From contig NZ_KI912155.1 of NCBI RefSeq assembly GCF_000517125.1, forward strand, positions 1,778,696 to 1,842,695: 64,000 nt of DNA. The letters run 5' to 3'. Source of the stretch: Arthrobacter sp. MA-N2. GTDB taxonomy: Bacteria; Actinomycetota; Actinomycetes; Actinomycetales; Micrococcaceae. Shown piece after piece: positions 60,983 to 64,000 of this stretch; the first letter of the stretch is position 1; each line of letters starts with the position of its first letter. The notes beneath the pieces were generated by a model, which saw nothing but the letters and a program-made list of their open reading frames with translations, was not told the origin of the DNA and did no database searches. The position numbers were made by a program, and so were the translations under genes.

Positions 60983-61888
60983 CTAGTGGATTCCGGGTAT
61001 CTGGAAGTTGAAAACGCCGGTATCGAAGTGGTTGTAGGCCTCGTAGTCGACGAGCTCGTAGAGGCGTGCACGGGTGAGCATGTTCTCCACTTGCGCCTCC
61101 TGGGTTCCGGCGGTCTTCAAGGTGTCCAGGGTGCGTTCCGCGGCGCCCATGGCCATGCGGAGCAGGGTGACCGGGTAGATCACCATGTTGACGCCGACGC
61201 CCTGGAGCTGTTCCACGGTGAAGAGCTCGCTCTTGCCGAATTCGGTCATGTTGGCCAGGATCGGCACGTCCACCGCGTCACGGATGGCTTGGAACTCGGA
61301 CAGGTCGCGCATGGCTTCGGGGAAGATCGCGTCGGCCCCGGCGTCGACGAGTGCCCGGGCGCGTTCCTGGGCCGCTTCGATGCCGTCCACGGCACGGATG
61401 TCGGTCCGGGCCATGATGAGGAAGTTCGGGTCCCGGCGGGAGTCGGCCGCGGCGCGGATGCGCTTGGCGGCGGTGTCGACGTCGACGACGTTCTTACCGT
61501 CCAAGTGCCCGCAGCGTTTCGGGTTGAACTGGTCCTCGATGTGGCAACCGGCGAGTCCGGCGTTTTCAAGTTCCTGGATGGTGCGGGCGACGTTCATCGG
61601 TTCACCGAAGCCTGTATCGGCGTCCACGAGGCACGGGAGCTCGGTCATCCGGGCGATCTGGCCGGCGCGGGTGGCCACCTCGGTGAGGGTGGTGAGGCCG
61701 ATGTCCGGCAGGCCCAGGTCGTTGGCGAGGACGGCTCCGGAGATGTAGACGCCGGGGAAGCCCTTTTCCTCGATCAGGCGTGCCGAGAGCGGGTTGAACG
61801 CGCCCGGGAACTGTTGGATGGTCCCGGAGGCGAGCAGCTCGCGCAGGGCCAGGCGCTTCTGCTCCGGCGTGGTCTTGGAGTACAGCAT
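60983..61888 (-). CDS. prpB: 2-methylisocitrate lyase
   Basis: 301 aa of the PEP mutase/isocitrate lyase superfamily. Mg-binding LVDADTGFGEP (about 87-97), catalytic loop KRCGHLDGK (124-132) and IEDQ are present. Splits 2-methylisocitrate to pyruvate and succinate. Start abuts the prpD stop, indicating coupled expression. Confidence 0.95.
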   Translation of the reverse strand: MLYSKTTPEQKRLALRELLASGTIQQFPGAFNPLSARLIEEKGFPGVYISGAVLANDLGLPDIGLTTLTEVATRAGQIARMTELPCLVDADTGFGEPMNVARTIQELENAGLAGCHIEDQFNPKRCGHLDGKNVVDVDTAAKRIRAAADSRRDPNFLIMARTDIRAVDGIEAAQERARALVDAGADAIFPEAMRDLSEFQAIRDAVDVPILANMTEFGKSELFTVEQLQGVGVNMVIYPVTLLRMAMGAAERTLDTLKTAGTQEAQVENMLTRARLYELVDYEAYNHFDTGVFNFQIPGIH

Positions 61889-63406
61889 TTAGAACAGTCC
61901 CTTCGGTGCCGCGGCGAGGTCGATGACTCCGGGGGCGGCGGTGATGTTCAGTTGGTCCAGTTCTCCCGGGCCGAGGTCCGGGAGGGATTCGGCGGCGGCG
62001 AGGAAGCGTTCGATCTCGGCTTCTTCCACCACGCCCGCGGCGAGGGTGCGGAACTTGTCGATGTACTGCTGGCGGGCGAACGGCCGGGCACCGAGGGGGT
62101 GTGCGTCCGCGACGGCGATCGATTCGGTGATGACCGTGCCGTCGGTAAGCGTGATGACAACGGTGCCGCCGAAGGCCTTTTCGGCGATGTCCAGGGAGTG
62201 GTAGCGGCGGGTCCATTCGGGGTCTTCGACGGTGGTGACTTTGTGCCAGAGTTCCACGGTGTCGGCACGTCCGGCACGTTCGGGGCTGTAGGAGTCCACG
62301 TGGTGCCAGGAGCCGTCCTGCAACGCGACGGTGAAGATGTACGGGATGGAGTGGTCCAGCGTCTCCCGCGAAGCGGTGGGCGAGTATTTTTGGGGGTCGT
62401 TGGCGCCGGAACCGATCACGTAGTGCGTGTGGTGGCTGGTCTTGATCAGCACGGACTTCACGTTGGCCGGGTCCGTGGTCTCGGGGTGCTCTTTGTGGAG
62501 TTTGCGGGCGAGGTCGATCCAGGCCTGGGCCTGGTATTCGGCGGAGTGTTCCTTGGTGTAAGTGTCCAGGATGGCGCGTTTGGGCTCTCCGGCCTCGGGC
62601 AGCGGGACCTCGTAGGAGGCGTTAGGTCCATCCAGCATCCAGGCGATCACGCCGTCTTCGCCTTCGTAGATCGGCACGGGGGAGGTCTGTCCGCGCATGG
62701 CACGGTCCGCGGACTCGACGGCCATTTTTCCGGCGAATGCGGGGGCGTGGGCCTTCCAGGTGGAGATTTCGCCCTTGCGGGACTGCCGCGTGGCGGTGGT
62801 GGTGTGCAGGGCCTGGCCGATCGACTGGAAGATGGTTTCGACGTCCAGGCCCAGGAGGGTGCCGATGCCGGCGGCGGCGGAGGGGCCCAGGTGCGCGACG
62901 TGGTCGATCTTGTGCTTGTGCAGGCAGATGGCCTTGACCAGGTTCACTTGGATCTCGTATCCGGTGGCGATGCCGCGGATCAGGTCTTTGCCGCTGGAGC
63001 CGACGTGCTGGGCGACGGCGAGGATCGGCGGGATGTTGTCGCCGGGGTGGGAGTATTCCGCGGCCAGGAAGGTGTCGTGGTAGTCCAGTTCACGCACGGC
63101 GACGCCGTTGGCCCAGGCGGCCCATTCGGGGGAGACCTTGTCGCTGATCCCGAAGACGGAGGAGCCTTTGCCGTTGGTGGTCGGCGCGTGGGTGAGGGCC
63201 TGCGCCCGGGCCGCGATGATGGGGGCACGGTTCAGGGAGGCAACGGCGACGGCGGCATTGTCGATGATCCGGTTGATGATCATTTCCGCGACCAGGGGAG
63301 TCACCTCGACGGGATCGGCGGCGACGGTCGCGATCTTGTGCGCCAGCTGATCCTGCCGGGCAAGGTTTTCTTCGCTCTTGTAGACGCGGACGTGGTTGTT
63401 CTTCAC
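61889..63406 (-). CDS. prpD: 2-methylcitrate dehydratase
   Basis: 505 aa from a GTG at 63406, seven bases after AAGGAG. MmgE/PrpD family with ELDYHDTF and SHPGDNIPP, and [16 protein letters not shown]. Converts 2-methylcitrate towards 2-methyl-cis-aconitate or directly to methylisocitrate. Note that it has YHDTF near the active site, unlike the two island paralogues at 30314 and 32081. Confidence 0.93.
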   Translation of the reverse strand: MKNNHVRVYKSEENLARQDQLAHKIATVAADPVEVTPLVAEMIINRIIDNAAVAVASLNRAPIIAARAQALTHAPTTNGKGSSVFGISDKVSPEWAAWANGVAVRELDYHDTFLAAEYSHPGDNIPPILAVAQHVGSSGKDLIRGIATGYEIQVNLVKAICLHKHKIDHVAHLGPSAAAGIGTLLGLDVETIFQSIGQALHTTTATRQSRKGEISTWKAHAPAFAGKMAVESADRAMRGQTSPVPIYEGEDGVIAWMLDGPNASYEVPLPEAGEPKRAILDTYTKEHSAEYQAQAWIDLARKLHKEHPETTDPANVKSVLIKTSHHTHYVIGSGANDPQKYSPTASRETLDHSIPYIFTVALQDGSWHHVDSYSPERAGRADTVELWHKVTTVEDPEWTRRYHSLDIAEKAFGGTVVITLTDGTVITESIAVADAHPLGARPFARQQYIDKFRTLAAGVVEEAEIERFLAAAESLPDLGPGELDQLNITAAPGVIDLAAAPKGLF

Positions 63407-63417
63407 CGTGGTGCTCC

Positions 63418-64000
63418 TTATGAGTGAGGTGTATGGGTGGCTTTGACGTGGGAAAGACTGCGGTGCAGATGAAGGATGGTGGCCGCCTCGGCGAGCCGCG
63501 GATTGCCTGCCGCGATGGCTTCGGCGATCGCGGCATGCTCGGCCGCGGCGGCGTTGAGGCGCTCGGCGTCGTCGGCAGCGAGGCGCCGGACCCGCACCAA
63601 GTGCACGCGCAGACTGCGCATGGCCTGGGCGAGATAGGAATTGGAAATAGCCTCATCGATCGCCTCATCCAAGCGGGCAACCAGGGCGTAGTAGGCATGC
63701 CGTGCGGGATCGCTGTCATTGAGTAGCTTGGGAGCCTCCAACAGCCTGGCGTGAAGCTCGCCGAACACGGCCCTCTCGCCGCGTTCGGCGGCCAGGGCCG
63801 CCGCCTTGACTTCCAGGGTTTCGCGCAGCTCGAACAGTTCGTCGATGTCCTCCAGCGAGATGTCGGTGACGACGACGCCGCGGCCCCCTGCCGCCGTCGT
63901 GAGCCCTTCCGCGTTGAGCCGGCCCAGCGCCTCCCGCACAGGGGTGCGCGAGACCCCCAAACGCTCGGACTGCTCAACCTCCGCCAGCACCGTTCCCGGC
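63418..64000 (-). CDS. GntR-family (FCD) regulator of the prp operon, N-terminus cut by window edge
   Basis: The frame stays open from 63418 to the window end. [20 protein letters not shown] is the second half of the GntR winged helix and the rest is the FCD domain, with [13 protein letters not shown] and [10 protein letters not shown]. It lies 12 bp upstream of prpD on the same strand, so it is the probable propionate- or methylcitrate-responsive regulator of the operon. The true start lies beyond 64000. Confidence 0.88.
   Translation of the reverse strand, partial: PGTVLAEVEQSERLGVSRTPVREALGRLNAEGLTTAAGGRGVVVTDISLEDIDELFELRETLEVKAAALAAERGERAVFGELHARLLEAPKLLNDSDPARHAYYALVARLDEAIDEAISNSYLAQAMRSLRVHLVRVRRLAADDAERLNAAAAEHAAIAEAIAAGNPRLAEAATILHLHRSLSHVKATHTPHS

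Noticed and set aside
61000..63427. An 813-codon plus-strand frame, very Gly/Val-rich
   Set aside because: It is antisense to prpB and prpD, whose products show complete family motifs. Long antisense frames are common in GC-rich DNA.
1..64000. CRISPR arrays, tRNA or rRNA genes, phage genes, insertion sequences
   Set aside because: I looked for regular repeats, tRNA-like cloverleaves, integrase and transposase motifs and found none that could be supported. The cloverleaf-like fold at 59707 lacks tRNA arm sequences.

Overview
The window is about 64 kb of GC-rich actinobacterial DNA. Gene content, AAGGAG-type ribosome binding sites, many GTG starts and a GntR-prpD-prpB-prpC cluster suggest a soil Micrococcaceae of the Arthrobacter / Paenarthrobacter / Pseudarthrobacter type; this is inference, as no rRNA or tRNA gene is present. 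Nearly every gene is catabolic, regulatory or transport.

Region 1 (1-17.9 kb): a truncated DHA2-type exporter diverges from a quinone oxidoreductase. A LysR gene diverges from a ring-cleavage set: FAD phenol-type hydroxylase, type I extradiol dioxygenase, fumarylacetoacetate-hydrolase-family enzyme and IclR regulator. After a strong terminator comes a second transcription unit: Baeyer-Villiger monooxygenase, cupin, short-chain dehydrogenase lacking its catalytic Tyr, methyltransferase-fold protein and double AhpD/carboxymuconolactone-decarboxylase protein. An AAHS-type transporter follows, then a TauT/NitT-type ABC importer. The monooxygenase and AAHS transporter units share a homologous 70-bp promoter block. 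Together they look like one regulon for a multi-ring or ketone-bearing aromatic substrate.

Region 2 (17.9-20.4 kb): a glycogen-debranching-enzyme-like protein on the minus strand, next to a perfect 15-bp inverted repeat. A decayed fragment of a homologous gene lies at 53.4-53.7 kb, on the far side of the next region.

Region 3 (20.5-58.6 kb): a large acyl-CoA island in divergent operons. It has two acyl-CoA dehydrogenases, an alpha-methylacyl-CoA racemase-like protein, a crotonase lacking both catalytic Glu, an NDP-forming acyl-CoA synthetase alpha half without ATP-grasp, an AMP-forming synthetase, a thiolase, two hot-dog thioesterases, six SDRs, two tandem MmgE/PrpD paralogues and two sets of MaoC + CitE + class III CoA-transferase. 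The first set matches the mesaconyl-CoA hydratase / methylmalyl-CoA lyase / mesaconyl-CoA C1-C4 transferase trio. EtfB, EtfA, a four-His membrane cytochrome b and PanD form one operon. Import is by an MFS protein and a branched-chain-type ABC system in which both permeases and one ATPase are fused into a 900-aa protein. AT-rich, partly palindromic elements lie upstream of most operons here, and a GntR/FCD regulator sits in the middle.

Region 4 (58.6-64 kb): a decayed PAS-EAL gene, a branched palindromic structure, then the methylcitrate cycle operon (GntR, prpD, prpB, prpC), which would consume propionyl-CoA released by region 3. The region 3 substrate cannot be read from sequence; a branched or alicyclic acid, or a C5/C6 di- or tricarboxylic acid, fits best.
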